A DNA stretch of 64,000 bases from Roseivivax halotolerans. GTDB lineage: Bacteria; Pseudomonadota; Alphaproteobacteria; Rhodobacterales; Rhodobacteraceae. Under the pieces are notes generated by a model, which saw only the letters and a list, made by a program, of their open reading frames with translations, was not told the DNA's origin and did no database searches. The number at the start of each line of letters is the position of its first letter. Within the stretch, counting starts at the first letter, position 1. Positions 55,494 through 63,868 of this stretch are shown here, piece by piece. A program made the position numbers and the translations under genes. The stretch is taken from NCBI RefSeq assembly GCF_900115815.1, contig NZ_FOXV01000001.1, positions 434,001-498,000 of the forward strand, written 5' to 3'.

Positions 55494-56267
55494 ATGATCA
55501 ACGACTATCCATTCGGTAACCTCGACCTGGCGAGTCTCTCGCTGTGGCTCTTCTTCATCTTCTTCGTCGGTCTCGTGATCTGGATTCAGCGTGAGAACCA
55601 GCGCGAAGGCTATCCGCTTGTCGATGAAGACGGCAGCCAGGCCGATGCCGGTTCTGTCTGGCCCAATCCGGCGGACAAGACCTTCGTCCTGCCGCATGGA
55701 CGCGGCACGTTGACTGTCCCCTCGGGTCAGCCTGCTGATCGCGACGATTTCCACGGCAATCTCACACGTGAGTTCGCTTCCGGGGGGTTCCCTTACGATC
55801 CGACCGGCAATCCGCTTGAACAGGGGGTCGGCCCCGCAGCTTGGGCAAACCGTCGTGACGAGCCGGAACTTGACGGTCACGGCAATCCCAAGATCGTTCC
55901 GATGAAGGGAGACGCGCACTTCACCGTGGCTGCCGGCAACGATCCTCGCGGTCTTCCGGTACGCGCCGGTGACAAGAAGATCGTCGGCATGGTCTCGGAC
56001 ATGTGGGTCGATGAGCCGGAGCAGCTCGTCCGTTATCTCGAGATCGAGCTTGAGGGCGGCGCCGGAACACGGCTCGTCCCGATGACGCTCTGCCGGATCT
56101 GGCGGAACACCGTCGATGTGAAGACGCTCTTCGGCGAGCATTTCGCAGGGGTGCCGAAGACGGCGAAGCCCGATGTCGTGACAAAGCTCGAAGAGGACAA
56201 GATCTCTGCCTATTACGGCGGCGGTGTCCTCTACGCGTCAAAGGCGCGGCTCGATCCGCAGCTCTGA
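55494..56267 (+). CDS. puhA: Photosynthetic reaction centre H subunit
   Basis: 257 aa. A single N-terminal transmembrane helix (LASLSLWLFFIFFVGLVIWIQRENQREGYPL) is followed by a cytoplasmic PRC-barrel domain with AAGNDPRGLPVRAGDKKIVGMVSDMWVDEPEQ. H caps the L/M core and tunes the quinone site. The gene starts 24 bases after lhaA with GGAGG upstream. The long 3' frame of puhB overlaps it but the true puhB starts later. Confidence 0.96.
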   Translation: MINDYPFGNLDLASLSLWLFFIFFVGLVIWIQRENQREGYPLVDEDGSQADAGSVWPNPADKTFVLPHGRGTLTVPSGQPADRDDFHGNLTREFASGGFPYDPTGNPLEQGVGPAAWANRRDEPELDGHGNPKIVPMKGDAHFTVAAGNDPRGLPVRAGDKKIVGMVSDMWVDEPEQLVRYLEIELEGGAGTRLVPMTLCRIWRNTVDVKTLFGEHFAGVPKTAKPDVVTKLEEDKISAYYGGGVLYASKARLDPQL

Positions 56268-56301
56268 GCGGCGCTTCGGGACAGGGAAAGGGAGGCACCA
56301 G

Positions 56302-56940
56302 ATGTCACACGATGATTTCGCAACAGAGCCGGTCAACGGTCTGCCGGAGCGTCCCCCGCAAGGGGAGCACATTCTCTGGCAGGGTCGCCCGAACACCTGG
56401 GCGCTCGCCAAGGAGGCGTTGAGCCTGCCTTGGGTGGCTGGCTACTTCCTCGTGCTTGCGCTCTGGCGGTTCATCGCAGTGAGTGATCTGGTGCCGTTCG
56501 GCGAGGCCTTTGGATCGGCGATGCCGTTTCTGATCCTTGGTGGCATCACCCTGACGCTGCTGTGGCTGATCGCGCTCGTCCAGGCGCGGGCCACGGTCTA
56601 CACCGTCACCAACCGCCGGGTTGCGATGCGGATCGGCGCGGCACTGACAGTGACGCTGAACTTGCCGTACACGCAGATCGGGTCTGCCGATCTTGCGCGG
56701 CGCAAGGACGGGACGGGTACGATCTCGTTCACCACGCTAGGTGAAACGCGCCTTTCCTACCTTGTCTGCTGGCCGCATGTCCGGCCCTGGAAAATGAACC
56801 CGACCCGTCCCGCCTTGCGCTGCATTCCAGATGCCGAGACGGTCGCGCGTCTGATCGGCGAGGCCGCCCAGACCCGGATCACCGAGCCGCGCCTTGCGCG
56901 CCAGCCCGACCCGGCTGCCGCAGCCGTCGCCGCGGAATAG
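56302..56940 (+). CDS. puhB: PuhB, reaction-centre assembly protein
   Basis: 212 aa from the ATG at 56302, with GGGAGG upstream. The N-terminal GLPERPPQGEHILWQGRPNTWALAKEAL leads into a bPH-2-type membrane domain with three hydrophobic segments and TVTNRRVAMRIGAALTVTLNLPYTQIGSADL. PuhB assists reaction-centre assembly in Rhodobacter. It is followed 9 bases later by puhC. Confidence 0.92.
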   Translation: MSHDDFATEPVNGLPERPPQGEHILWQGRPNTWALAKEALSLPWVAGYFLVLALWRFIAVSDLVPFGEAFGSAMPFLILGGITLTLLWLIALVQARATVYTVTNRRVAMRIGAALTVTLNLPYTQIGSADLARRKDGTGTISFTTLGETRLSYLVCWPHVRPWKMNPTRPALRCIPDAETVARLIGEAAQTRITEPRLARQPDPAAAAVAAE

Positions 56941-56949
56941 GAGGAGACC

Positions 56950-57414
56950 ATGTCCAGTCGAACCGCACCGCGTTACCGCCACGAAGAGCCGGACCTCGTG
57001 CCTGTCGCCCTCGTCCGCGCGATGTCGGCCCTCGTTGCGGTCGTACTCGCGCTGACGGCGTTTTGGGTCTGGACGGGTCGCCCCCTCGAGGCGACGCCGC
57101 CGGAAAGCCCGGTCGCCGAGGAACGTATTCTCTATCTCAAGGGCGAGCTGTCCGGTGCCGCGCAGGTGCGTGACGCCGAGGGAGCACTCGTCGCTGAATA
57201 CGGGCCTGACGAGGGCGGCTTCATCGCCGGCGTCTATAGGGTCCTCGAACGCGAGCGCATCAATGCCCGCGTCGCAACGGATGGGCCTGTTCGGCTCGTC
57301 GCCTACGAGAACGGCCGGTTGGCGATCTTCGATCCGTCGACCGATTGGCGCGCCGACCTGATGGGGTTCGGCGCAGATAACGCAGCAGCCTTCGCCACGT
57401 TGCTGCGTGACTAA
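56950..57414 (+). CDS. puhC: PuhC, photosynthetic complex assembly protein
   Basis: 154 aa with one N-terminal membrane segment (LVPVALVRAMSALVAVVLALTAFWVWTGRP) and a periplasmic part with the conserved block GGFIAGVYRVLERERINARV. Position after puhAB and this block identify PuhC, required for efficient LH1/reaction-centre formation. A Shine-Dalgarno AGGAGG lies 5 bases upstream. Confidence 0.92.
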   Translation: MSSRTAPRYRHEEPDLVPVALVRAMSALVAVVLALTAFWVWTGRPLEATPPESPVAEERILYLKGELSGAAQVRDAEGALVAEYGPDEGGFIAGVYRVLERERINARVATDGPVRLVAYENGRLAIFDPSTDWRADLMGFGADNAAAFATLLRD

Positions 57415-57436
57415 CTCGGACAAAGGGAGCCGAAAC

Positions 57437-57733
57437 ATGGGACTTCTGACACGCGATATCGAACGGGCGCCATGCACCGTCGAGATCAGCCACAAATTCG
57501 AAAGCCTGCACGCACATGTGCGGTTCAACAACGGAGCCGTCATCCATCCCGGTGACGAAGTGACCGTTCAGGGGCCCGAGATCATGGCTCCTTTCGGTGA
57601 AATCGTCAGCGAAGACCGCGAAGCGATCATTGTCCGAGCTTCGAAGCTCGAACAGCTCTGGACGCGTCTTACGGGCGATATCGAGGTGATGGAGCTCTGC
57701 GAATTCTCCTTCTCCGAGGAGGTGCGGCTATGA
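57437..57733 (+). CDS. bciE: Small conserved protein between puhC and acsF, probable BciE cyclase subunit
   Basis: 98 aa from the ATG at 57437 (GGGAGC upstream); an open frame back to 57407 overlaps puhC. There is no membrane segment or signal. The sequence has CTVEISHKFESLHAHVRFNNG and PGDEVTVQGPEIMAPFGEI, a beta-rich pattern. Alphaproteobacterial AcsF-type cyclases need an extra small subunit named BciE, encoded next to acsF. Size, position and 4-base overlap with acsF fit that protein, but I identify it from context, not from remembered sequence. The alternative is another uncharacterised puh-operon protein. Confidence 0.7.
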   Translation: MGLLTRDIERAPCTVEISHKFESLHAHVRFNNGAVIHPGDEVTVQGPEIMAPFGEIVSEDREAIIVRASKLEQLWTRLTGDIEVMELCEFSFSEEVRL

Positions 57734-58854
57734 ACGTTCAGACACCGCATACCGCCGACATCACCAATGTCGATGAGAGCCTCGCTGTTCAGCAGGAACA
57801 GTCCCGCATGGACAGCAAGGCGGCTACCGATGTCGCGATGCAGAACACGCTTCTGACGCCGCGCTTTTACACCACCGATTTCGATCAGCTCGATGCGATC
57901 GACGTCACCCCGGTGCGCCGGGATTGGGACGCGCTCATCGCGGAGATGGAAGCAGATCCCAACAAGGGTCACTTCAAGAAGAACGAGGACTGGGACCATG
58001 TCGACTGGGACGGCATGGAGCCTGAGCTCAAGAAGGAATTCATCGACTTCCTGATCTCCTCCTGCACCGCCGAGTTCTCGGGCTGCGTTCTCTACAAGGA
58101 GATGAAGCGGCGCGGCAAGAACGGCGATATCGTTCAGCTGTTCCAGCTCATGGCGCGCGACGAGGCGCGGCATGCGGGCTTTATCAATGACGCGCTGCGC
58201 GAGGCAGGTGTCGCGGTGAATCTCGGTTTTCTGACCCAGAAGAAGAAGTACACCTTCTTTCAGCCGAAATTCATCTACTACGCGACCTACCTCTCCGAAA
58301 AGATCGGCTACGCGCGGTACATCACCATCTTCCGCCATCTCGAGAAACATCCCGAGCATCGCTTCCACCCGATCTTCAAATGGTTCGAGGAATGGTGTGG
58401 CGACGAGTTCCGGCATGGCGAAGCCTTCGCGCTTCTGATGAAGACCGACCCGAAGCTGACGCAGGGCAAGAACGTGCTCTGGATCAAGTTCTTCCTGACG
58501 GCGGTCTATGCGACGATGTATGTCCGCGATCATCAGCGTCCGGCCTTCCATGACGCTCTTGGCGTCGACCCGGACTGGTACGCGCATGAAGTCTTCACCA
58601 AGACGTCGAAGCTTACCGAACAGATCTTCCCGATCACGCTCGATATCGAGCATCCGCGCTGGCAGCCGACGCTCGAACGCCTACACCGCGCGAATGTCGC
58701 GATTGCCGAAGGCAAGAAGCAGGGCGGCGCCGGTGGCAAGCTGAAGGAATGGGCCAACTCAGCAAAGGCGGCCTTCTGCTTCGTCAGTCTCTATACGATC
58801 CCGGCGGTGAAGCATCGGGTGCCCGAGAGCACACGGCTGGAGCCGGCGTATTGA
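57730..58854 (+). CDS. acsF: Aerobic Mg-protoporphyrin IX monomethyl ester (oxidative) cyclase
   Basis: 374 aa. The diiron ferritin-like pattern appears as SCTAEFSGCVLYKEMKRR, ARDEARHAGF and CGDEFRHGEAFALL (ExxH motifs). It forms the fifth ring of the macrocycle using O2. Together with the lack of bchE in the window this points to aerobic pigment synthesis. It overlaps the bciE-like gene by 4 bases, and its stop overlaps a small open frame that ends at the puhE start. Confidence 0.96.
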   Translation: MNVQTPHTADITNVDESLAVQQEQSRMDSKAATDVAMQNTLLTPRFYTTDFDQLDAIDVTPVRRDWDALIAEMEADPNKGHFKKNEDWDHVDWDGMEPELKKEFIDFLISSCTAEFSGCVLYKEMKRRGKNGDIVQLFQLMARDEARHAGFINDALREAGVAVNLGFLTQKKKYTFFQPKFIYYATYLSEKIGYARYITIFRHLEKHPEHRFHPIFKWFEEWCGDEFRHGEAFALLMKTDPKLTQGKNVLWIKFFLTAVYATMYVRDHQRPAFHDALGVDPDWYAHEVFTKTSKLTEQIFPITLDIEHPRWQPTLERLHRANVAIAEGKKQGGAGGKLKEWANSAKAAFCFVSLYTIPAVKHRVPESTRLEPAY

Positions 58855-58937
58855 TCGACGCCGCCACATATCTCGATCCCGAGGGCGCCCTGCGCCCCGG
58901 GCAAGACCCGTTTGATGGCATGGAGCGGATCTGTTGA
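58851..58937 (+). CDS. Possible 28-aa peptide bridging acsF and puhE
   Basis: A TTG at 58851 overlaps the acsF stop (TTGA), and the frame ends in a TGA at 58935-58937 that overlaps the puhE TTG start in another TTGA. The peptide would be 28 aa with no membrane segment, containing TYLDPEGALRPGQDPFDGM. The two stop/start overlaps are what one expects of a translationally coupled small gene, but nothing else proves it is made. It may instead be only a spacer. Confidence 0.35.
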   Translation: MIDAATYLDPEGALRPGQDPFDGMERIC

Positions 58938-59737
58938 CCTCGGAAAGCTGGATCGCCGCGCTGTTCGCGCTCTTCGTCTGGTGGTTCTCCACCGGGGCGA
59001 TCCTTCTCGCCGTCCGTAAGGCACAGAGCCCGGTCGCCCGGCTGGCGCTGACGCTAGGTACCGCGCCGCTCCTCGCGCTGGCGGTCTTTGCCGTCCACCG
59101 GGCCAGCGCCGTCGACGATCTCGCCGGTGTCTATTTCGGCTTTCTCGGCGCCATCGCCCTTTGGGGATGGATCGAGCTCGCCTTCCTGACCGGTATCGTG
59201 ACGGGGCCGAACCTGCATGTCTGCCCGAAAGGCCGGCCGGGATGGGAGCGTTTCCTGCGCGCCTGGGGCACGATCGCCTATCACGAAATGGCGCTTGTCG
59301 CTGCGCTGATCGTGCTTGGCCTGCACGCGCAGAGCGCTGCGAATTCGGTCGCCTTCTGGACGTTCGCCGTTCTTTTCTTCGCGCGGCTCTCCGCCAAGCT
59401 GAATCTCTTTCTCGGCGTGCCGAAAATCAACGTCGAATTCCTGCCCGCACAGCTTGCTCATCTTCCGAGCCATTTCCGCATCGCGCCGATGAACGCATTG
59501 TTCCCGATCTCTGTGACGGGGCTGTCCTTTGCGGTGGCTTGCTGGCTGGAACGTCTCTTTTCTGCCGGATCGCCTGCTGAGGCGGCCGGATTCTCGCTTG
59601 TCGCCGCGCTGACCGCGCTGGCCCTCCTTGAACACTGGTTCATGGTGCTGCCGCTGCCCGACGAGAAGCTCTGGCGCTGGGCTCTGCCCGCGCCCAAAAC
59701 CGCGACCGAACCGAGGGAGGACGCCCATGGACTTTGA
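58934..59737 (+). CDS. puhE: PuhE, photosynthetic complex assembly membrane protein
   Basis: 267 aa from the TTG at 58934. In this frame a TGA lies a few codons upstream, so this is the only reasonable start. About seven hydrophobic segments are visible. The core [32 protein letters not shown] and [24 protein letters not shown] is conserved in PuhE (ORF274 family). The family is a membrane protein that restrains bacteriochlorophyll production in Rhodobacter. Its 3' end overlaps hemA by 11 bases. Confidence 0.92.
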   Translation: MTSESWIAALFALFVWWFSTGAILLAVRKAQSPVARLALTLGTAPLLALAVFAVHRASAVDDLAGVYFGFLGAIALWGWIELAFLTGIVTGPNLHVCPKGRPGWERFLRAWGTIAYHEMALVAALIVLGLHAQSAANSVAFWTFAVLFFARLSAKLNLFLGVPKINVEFLPAQLAHLPSHFRIAPMNALFPISVTGLSFAVACWLERLFSAGSPAEAAGFSLVAALTALALLEHWFMVLPLPDEKLWRWALPAPKTATEPREDAHGL

Positions 59738-60941
59738 CGCCCTTTTCGATGCCGAGCTCGACAGCCTGCGCGCCGATGGAAACTACCGCATCTTCGCAGA
59801 GCTCGAACGGAAGTGCGGGGCCTTCCCCAAAGCGCGGAGCTTCGATGAAGACGCGCCCGACGAGGTGACGGTCTGGTGCTCCAACGACTATCTAGGCATG
59901 GGCCAGCATCCGAAGGTGATGACGGCCATGCAGGACGCTATCGCCGCGCATGGCTGCGGCGCGGGCGGGACGCGCAACATCTCCGGCAATACCCACCAGC
60001 ATCGCCTTCTCGAAGCAGAGCTCGCGGATTTGCACGGAAAGGACGCGGCGCTGCTCTTCACCTCGGGCTACGTTTCGAACTGGGCGGCGCTTTCGACGCT
60101 GGGCTCGAAGCTTCCTGACGCGGTGATCCTGTCAGACGAGAAGAACCACGCCTCGATGATCGAGGGAATTCGCCATTCGAAGGCCGACAAGGTGATCTGG
60201 AAGCACAACGATCCCGAAGATCTCGACCGCAAGCTTGCCGCGCTTCCCTCGAACGCGACCAAGATCGTCGCCTTCGAGTCGGTCTATTCGATGGACGGCG
60301 ATATCTGCCCGATGGAAGAGATCATCGAGGTCGCCGAAAAGCACGGCGCGATGACCTATCTCGACGAGGTCCATGCGGTCGGCATGTACGGCCAGCGCGG
60401 CGGTGGCGTTTCTGAGGAACTCGGTCTCGCGCACCGCATCACGCTGATCGAAGGGACGCTCGGAAAGGCCTACGGTGTGGTCGGTGGCTATATCACCGGC
60501 TCGGTGGCGCTTTGCGATTTCATCCGCTCCTTTGCGTCCGGGTTCATCTTCACGACCGCCCTGCCGCCAGCCGTGGCCGCGGCGGCGCGCACCTCCATCG
60601 CGCATCTGAAGGAAAGCGGAATCGAACGCGCGCGCCAGCGCCAGCAGGTCGCCAAACTCCGCCGCCGTCTCGACGCCTTGGGCATTCCGCATCTGCCGAA
60701 TCCGAGCCACATCATCCCGGTGATGATCAAGGATCCGGTGAAGTGCCGGCAGCTCGCCGATATCCTGATGCAGGACTTCGGGATCTATGTTCAGCCGATC
60801 AATTATCCGACCGTCCCGAAAGGCACGGAGCGGCTGCGCTTCACGCCGGGCCCGCTGCATTCCGACGAGGATATCGAACGGCTCGTACAGGCGCTCTCGA
60901 CTCTTTGGAAGCGCTGCGCGATCGCCCACGCAGTCGCGTAA
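59727..60941 (+). CDS. hemA: 5-aminolevulinate synthase
   Basis: 404 aa from the ATG at 59727 ([28 protein letters not shown]). Alpha-oxoamine synthase features are [45 protein letters not shown] and the PLP lysine in [14 protein letters not shown]. It condenses glycine and succinyl-CoA, the first step to heme and bacteriochlorophyll in alphaproteobacteria. GGGAGG lies upstream inside puhE. It closes the bchF-to-hemA run. Confidence 0.97.
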   Translation: MDFDALFDAELDSLRADGNYRIFAELERKCGAFPKARSFDEDAPDEVTVWCSNDYLGMGQHPKVMTAMQDAIAAHGCGAGGTRNISGNTHQHRLLEAELADLHGKDAALLFTSGYVSNWAALSTLGSKLPDAVILSDEKNHASMIEGIRHSKADKVIWKHNDPEDLDRKLAALPSNATKIVAFESVYSMDGDICPMEEIIEVAEKHGAMTYLDEVHAVGMYGQRGGGVSEELGLAHRITLIEGTLGKAYGVVGGYITGSVALCDFIRSFASGFIFTTALPPAVAAAARTSIAHLKESGIERARQRQQVAKLRRRLDALGIPHLPNPSHIIPVMIKDPVKCRQLADILMQDFGIYVQPINYPTVPKGTERLRFTPGPLHSDEDIERLVQALSTLWKRCAIAHAVA

Positions 60942-60990
60942 CTGTGTCTTTCTTGTAGATGCCTTGGCATGTCTGACGGTTTATGGTGAT

Positions 60991-61005
60991 CCGAGACGAT
61001 CTCGG
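60991..61005 (+). terminator. Small hairpin between hemA and the cytochrome gene
   Basis: CCGAGA-CGA-TCTCGG is a perfect 6-bp hairpin with a 3-nt loop, 50 bases after hemA and 9 bases before the next ATG. No T-run follows. It occupies the place where a Shine-Dalgarno would be for the cytochrome gene, so it may affect that gene's translation rather than end transcription. Confidence 0.4.
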
Positions 61006-61014
61006 TGCCATTTC

Positions 61015-61416
61015 ATGACGTTCAGACATTTCATCATCGGAGCGGTTGTGTGCCTCGCCACGCCCGTCAAGTCACAGGATGGGGCACGCCTGTTTGAGCC
61101 TTGTGCAGCGTGTCACAGCGTCACCGCGCCGGACGGCACCGTGCTTGTTCAGGGCGGGCGTGCCGGTCCGGATCTCTACGGTGTCGTGGGGCGCACCGTC
61201 GCGGGCAAGCCGGGGTTCAATTACTCAAGCTCCATGCAAGAGGCGCGCGGGCGAGGTCTGGTCTGGTCGGAGCCGAATTTCACCGCCTATATGCGAAATC
61301 CAAACCTCTTTCTGCAGGAATGGCTGGGCGATCCTTCCGCCAGGGCCCGCATGGCCTTCCGGATCGAGAGCGGCGCGCCGGCGATATATCGCTATCTGCA
61401 ATCGCTGGAACGCTGA
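61015..61416 (+). CDS. Small periplasmic class I c-type cytochrome
   Basis: 133 aa from the ATG at 61015. A signal peptide (MTFRHFIIGAVVCLATPVKSQ) precedes a single heme motif CAACH near residue 31; a methionine in RARMAFRI could be the sixth ligand. GRAGPDLYGVVGRTVAGKPGFNYS is typical of the cytochrome c2 group. It could carry electrons to PufC, but a role in photosynthesis is only inferred from being next to hemA. No Shine-Dalgarno is seen before the start. Confidence 0.88.
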   Translation: MTFRHFIIGAVVCLATPVKSQDGARLFEPCAACHSVTAPDGTVLVQGGRAGPDLYGVVGRTVAGKPGFNYSSSMQEARGRGLVWSEPNFTAYMRNPNLFLQEWLGDPSARARMAFRIESGAPAIYRYLQSLER

Positions 61417-61527
61417 CGCGACTGCGCCAAAATCGAGCCAAATCCGAACCACTCGCAAGGCTGCCGATAACGCATCGTCAAGACTTGGCGCGGCATCCTC
61501 ATCTCGGGTGAGTAGGAGTGTGGTGAG

Positions 61528-62361
61528 ATGCCGAAAGGTGCCTCGGGCAGCAATGCTGCGCCGGTCATTATCAAACGCAAGAAGGTGGTCGCCGGCGGTG
61601 GCCACCATGGCGGTGCCTGGAAGGTCGCCTACGCCGATTTCGTCACGGCGATGATGGCATTTTTCATGCTGATGTGGCTTCTGAACGCCACGACTGAAAA
61701 ACAGCGCAAGGGGCTCGCGGATTACTTCGCGCCCACGATCTCGATCAGCCGCGTTTCGGGCGGTGGCTCGGGCACCATGCAGGGCGAGTCCGTTTTCGCG
61801 CAGGATGCGCTGCCGCAGAACGGAACGGGCGCGACCAGCTTCATGCCCGAATCCCGGATAAGCCGTGACGATGTCTCGCAGGATGCAGGCCAAGACGCCG
61901 AGATGGACGCGACGCTCGCCGATATAGAACGGGTCTTTCTCGAACGCGTGGTCGAGAGCGCGAATGGCAATGCCCTGATGGCGCATCTGGCGACCCGCGT
62001 AACCGACGAAGGCCTCGTGCTTACCCTTTCGGACCTGCCCGACGCGCCCCTCTTCACCGGATTGGCCGAGCCCACTGCCACCGTCGAAACCCTGCTGACA
62101 CTGATGGGCGAGCTTGCCGGTCTAGCCGACAATGACCTCGCCATCGCCGCGCATGTTCGCCGCGTGCCGATCGTTGTAGCGAAGGATCCCGTGTGGGACG
62201 AAACCGAAGGTCGCGTGCGGGTCGCACGAGAAATATTGATCTCATCGGGGCTATCCACGCGCCGTGTGCAGCGGGTCGTTGCCCATGCGGATAGCAAGGC
62301 TGACGTGACCGCACCGACCCATGCCCGCAACAACCGGCTTGAGATCATCTTCCTGCGATAG
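61528..62361 (+). CDS. motB: Flagellar motor stator protein MotB
   Basis: 277 aa. The N-terminal GGGHHGGAWKVAYADFVTAMMAFFMLMWLL holds the single membrane helix with the proton-binding aspartate (YADFVTAM). The C-terminal part ends in the peptidoglycan-binding OmpA-like pattern RVVAHADSKADVTAPTHARNNRLEIIFL. It would anchor the stator to the wall. A GCCGATAA string at 61463-61470 resembles a sigma-28 -10 element, without a good -35. motA is not in the window. Confidence 0.88.
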   Translation: MPKGASGSNAAPVIIKRKKVVAGGGHHGGAWKVAYADFVTAMMAFFMLMWLLNATTEKQRKGLADYFAPTISISRVSGGGSGTMQGESVFAQDALPQNGTGATSFMPESRISRDDVSQDAGQDAEMDATLADIERVFLERVVESANGNALMAHLATRVTDEGLVLTLSDLPDAPLFTGLAEPTATVETLLTLMGELAGLADNDLAIAAHVRRVPIVVAKDPVWDETEGRVRVAREILISSGLSTRRVQRVVAHADSKADVTAPTHARNNRLEIIFLR

Positions 62362-62455
62362 GCGCGCGCAGGAAACTGAGCATTTTAGGAATTAGGGAGG
62401 CATTAAGCCGCCGTGCGATAGGAAGCAGTCATCCGAGCAGCAAAAGGGCGCGCCG

Positions 62456-63868
62456 ATGACGATTTCCTCTTCACTCAACGCCGGTGTCGCCGGACTTGCC
62501 GCCAATGCCAGTCAGCTTGGCACGATCTCCGACAACATCGCGAATTCCGAGACCTTCGGTTACAAGCAGGCCAAGACCGACTTCCATTCCATCGTTATGT
62601 CGAGTGCGGGCGGCGGCTACACAGCCGGCGGCGTGCGGACCTCGACCTCCTATGAGATCGATCAAAACGGCTCGCTTGTCACCACGTCGAACGCAACGGA
62701 CCTTGCCGTACGCGGCCGGGGCTTCCTGCCTGTCGCGGAAAGCAGTGATGTCCAGGCGGGCAATGGCGACCCGCAGATGCTGTTGACGACGACGGGCTCG
62801 TTCACGACCGACGAGAACGGTTATCTCGTTACCAGCACGGGCTTGATGCTTCTGGGCTGGCCTGCGAACCCGGACGGGACGATCGGCACGTACCCGCGCG
62901 ATACATCGGACGGGCTCGAGCCGGTGCAGATCAACGTCAACCAGTTCTCCGGAGAGCCGACAACGCGGATCACGCTCGGCCTGAACTTGCCGGCGACAGA
63001 AACCTTGGCAACCGCCTCTGGCGATGCGCTGACGCTGTCCGTGGAATATTACGACAATCTCGGCGTGTCAGAGAACATCGAGGTGACCTTCACGCCGACC
63101 ATTCCGGCATCGGGCGCGTCCAATACCTGGAACATGGTGATCGAGGACAGCGCCAATCCCGGCACGATCATCGGTGAATACGAGATGACCTTCGACGACT
63201 CGCGGTCGAGCGGCGGGACATTGGCCTCCGTGACGACGATCTCGGGCGGTGCGTACGATCCCGCGACCGGATCGATGACGGTCAATGTCGTCGGTGGCCC
63301 GATAGAGATCACCGTCGGTGAAATCGGCGCAAGCAACGGCATCACCCAACTCTCCGATAGTTTCGCGCCCCTCAATATCTCGAAGGACGGCTCCCCTGTC
63401 GGAAACATGACCTCGGTCGAGATCGATGAAAACGGCATGGTCCATGCCTATTTCGACACCGGTATCACGCGAACGATCTATCAGGTGCCGCTCGTCGATG
63501 TACCGAACCCCAACGGTCTCACGCCGCTCGACAATCAGGTCTACGCACCGTCCTTCGAAAGCGGCAGTTTTTTCCTTTGGGATGCGGCGGACGGGCCGAC
63601 CGGTGACATAGTCGCCTTCGCCCGGGAGGAATCCACGACCGATGTCGCCGCGGAGCTGACCCAGCTGATCCAGACGCAGCGGGCATATTCGTCCAACGCG
63701 AAGGTCATCCAGACGGTCGCATTATCGCGGGAATTAGCAACCGATTTCCCGGTTGAGATTTGGCTTTGCGTATCGGCGAGATCGCGGTTGATAGACTTTA
63801 GCGTCTGCAGCGCCACCATGGCGCCGTTATTCGTCAGAATGCTAGACATGAGTATTTATCCTCATTGA
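62456..63868 (+). CDS. flgE: Flagellar hook protein FlgE with C-terminus replaced at a junction
   Basis: Up to about 63718 the frame encodes a normal hook protein: SSSLNAGVAGLAANASQLGTISDNIANSETFGYKQ at the N-terminus, and AELTQLIQTQRAYSSNAKVIQTV near the C-terminus. The family should then end within about a dozen residues (a helix such as DEMLQETTNIKR). Instead the frame runs on for about 49 codons of sequence that is the reverse complement of a flagellin gene start. The native C-terminal helix, which packs against the N-terminus in the hook, is therefore missing. The product is probably impaired. Confidence 0.85.
   Translation: MTISSSLNAGVAGLAANASQLGTISDNIANSETFGYKQAKTDFHSIVMSSAGGGYTAGGVRTSTSYEIDQNGSLVTTSNATDLAVRGRGFLPVAESSDVQAGNGDPQMLLTTTGSFTTDENGYLVTSTGLMLLGWPANPDGTIGTYPRDTSDGLEPVQINVNQFSGEPTTRITLGLNLPATETLATASGDALTLSVEYYDNLGVSENIEVTFTPTIPASGASNTWNMVIEDSANPGTIIGEYEMTFDDSRSSGGTLASVTTISGGAYDPATGSMTVNVVGGPIEITVGEIGASNGITQLSDSFAPLNISKDGSPVGNMTSVEIDENGMVHAYFDTGITRTIYQVPLVDVPNPNGLTPLDNQVYAPSFESGSFFLWDAADGPTGDIVAFAREESTTDVAAELTQLIQTQRAYSSNAKVIQTVALSRELATDFPVEIWLCVSARSRLIDFSVCSATMAPLFVRMLDMSIYPH
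63541..63849 (-). pseudogene. fliC: Flagellin N-terminal fragment
   Basis: From the ATG at 63849 (GAGGA upstream) the frame encodes SSILTNNGAMVALQTLKSINRDLADTQSQISTGK and then SVANSRDNATVW, the conserved flagellin N-terminus, as far as about codon 47. From about 63708 leftward the frame is antisense to flgE and has no flagellin character, and it ends at 63541. Most of the flagellin gene is therefore absent from this place. The switch falls at the same bases where flgE loses its own C-terminus. Confidence 0.85.
63709..63720. other. Rearrangement junction between flgE and the flagellin gene
   Basis: The 12 bases CCAGACGGTCGC fit both genes: read forward they continue the flgE codons for Q-T-V, read backward they continue the flagellin codons A-T-V-W. 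Each gene is intact up to this block and foreign beyond it, which marks short shared sequence as the likely joining point. Confidence 0.75.

Noticed and set aside
61463-61470. Sigma-28 -10 element (GCCGATAA) before motB
   Set aside because: The -10 is exact, but no acceptable -35 lies at the right distance, so I do not call a promoter.
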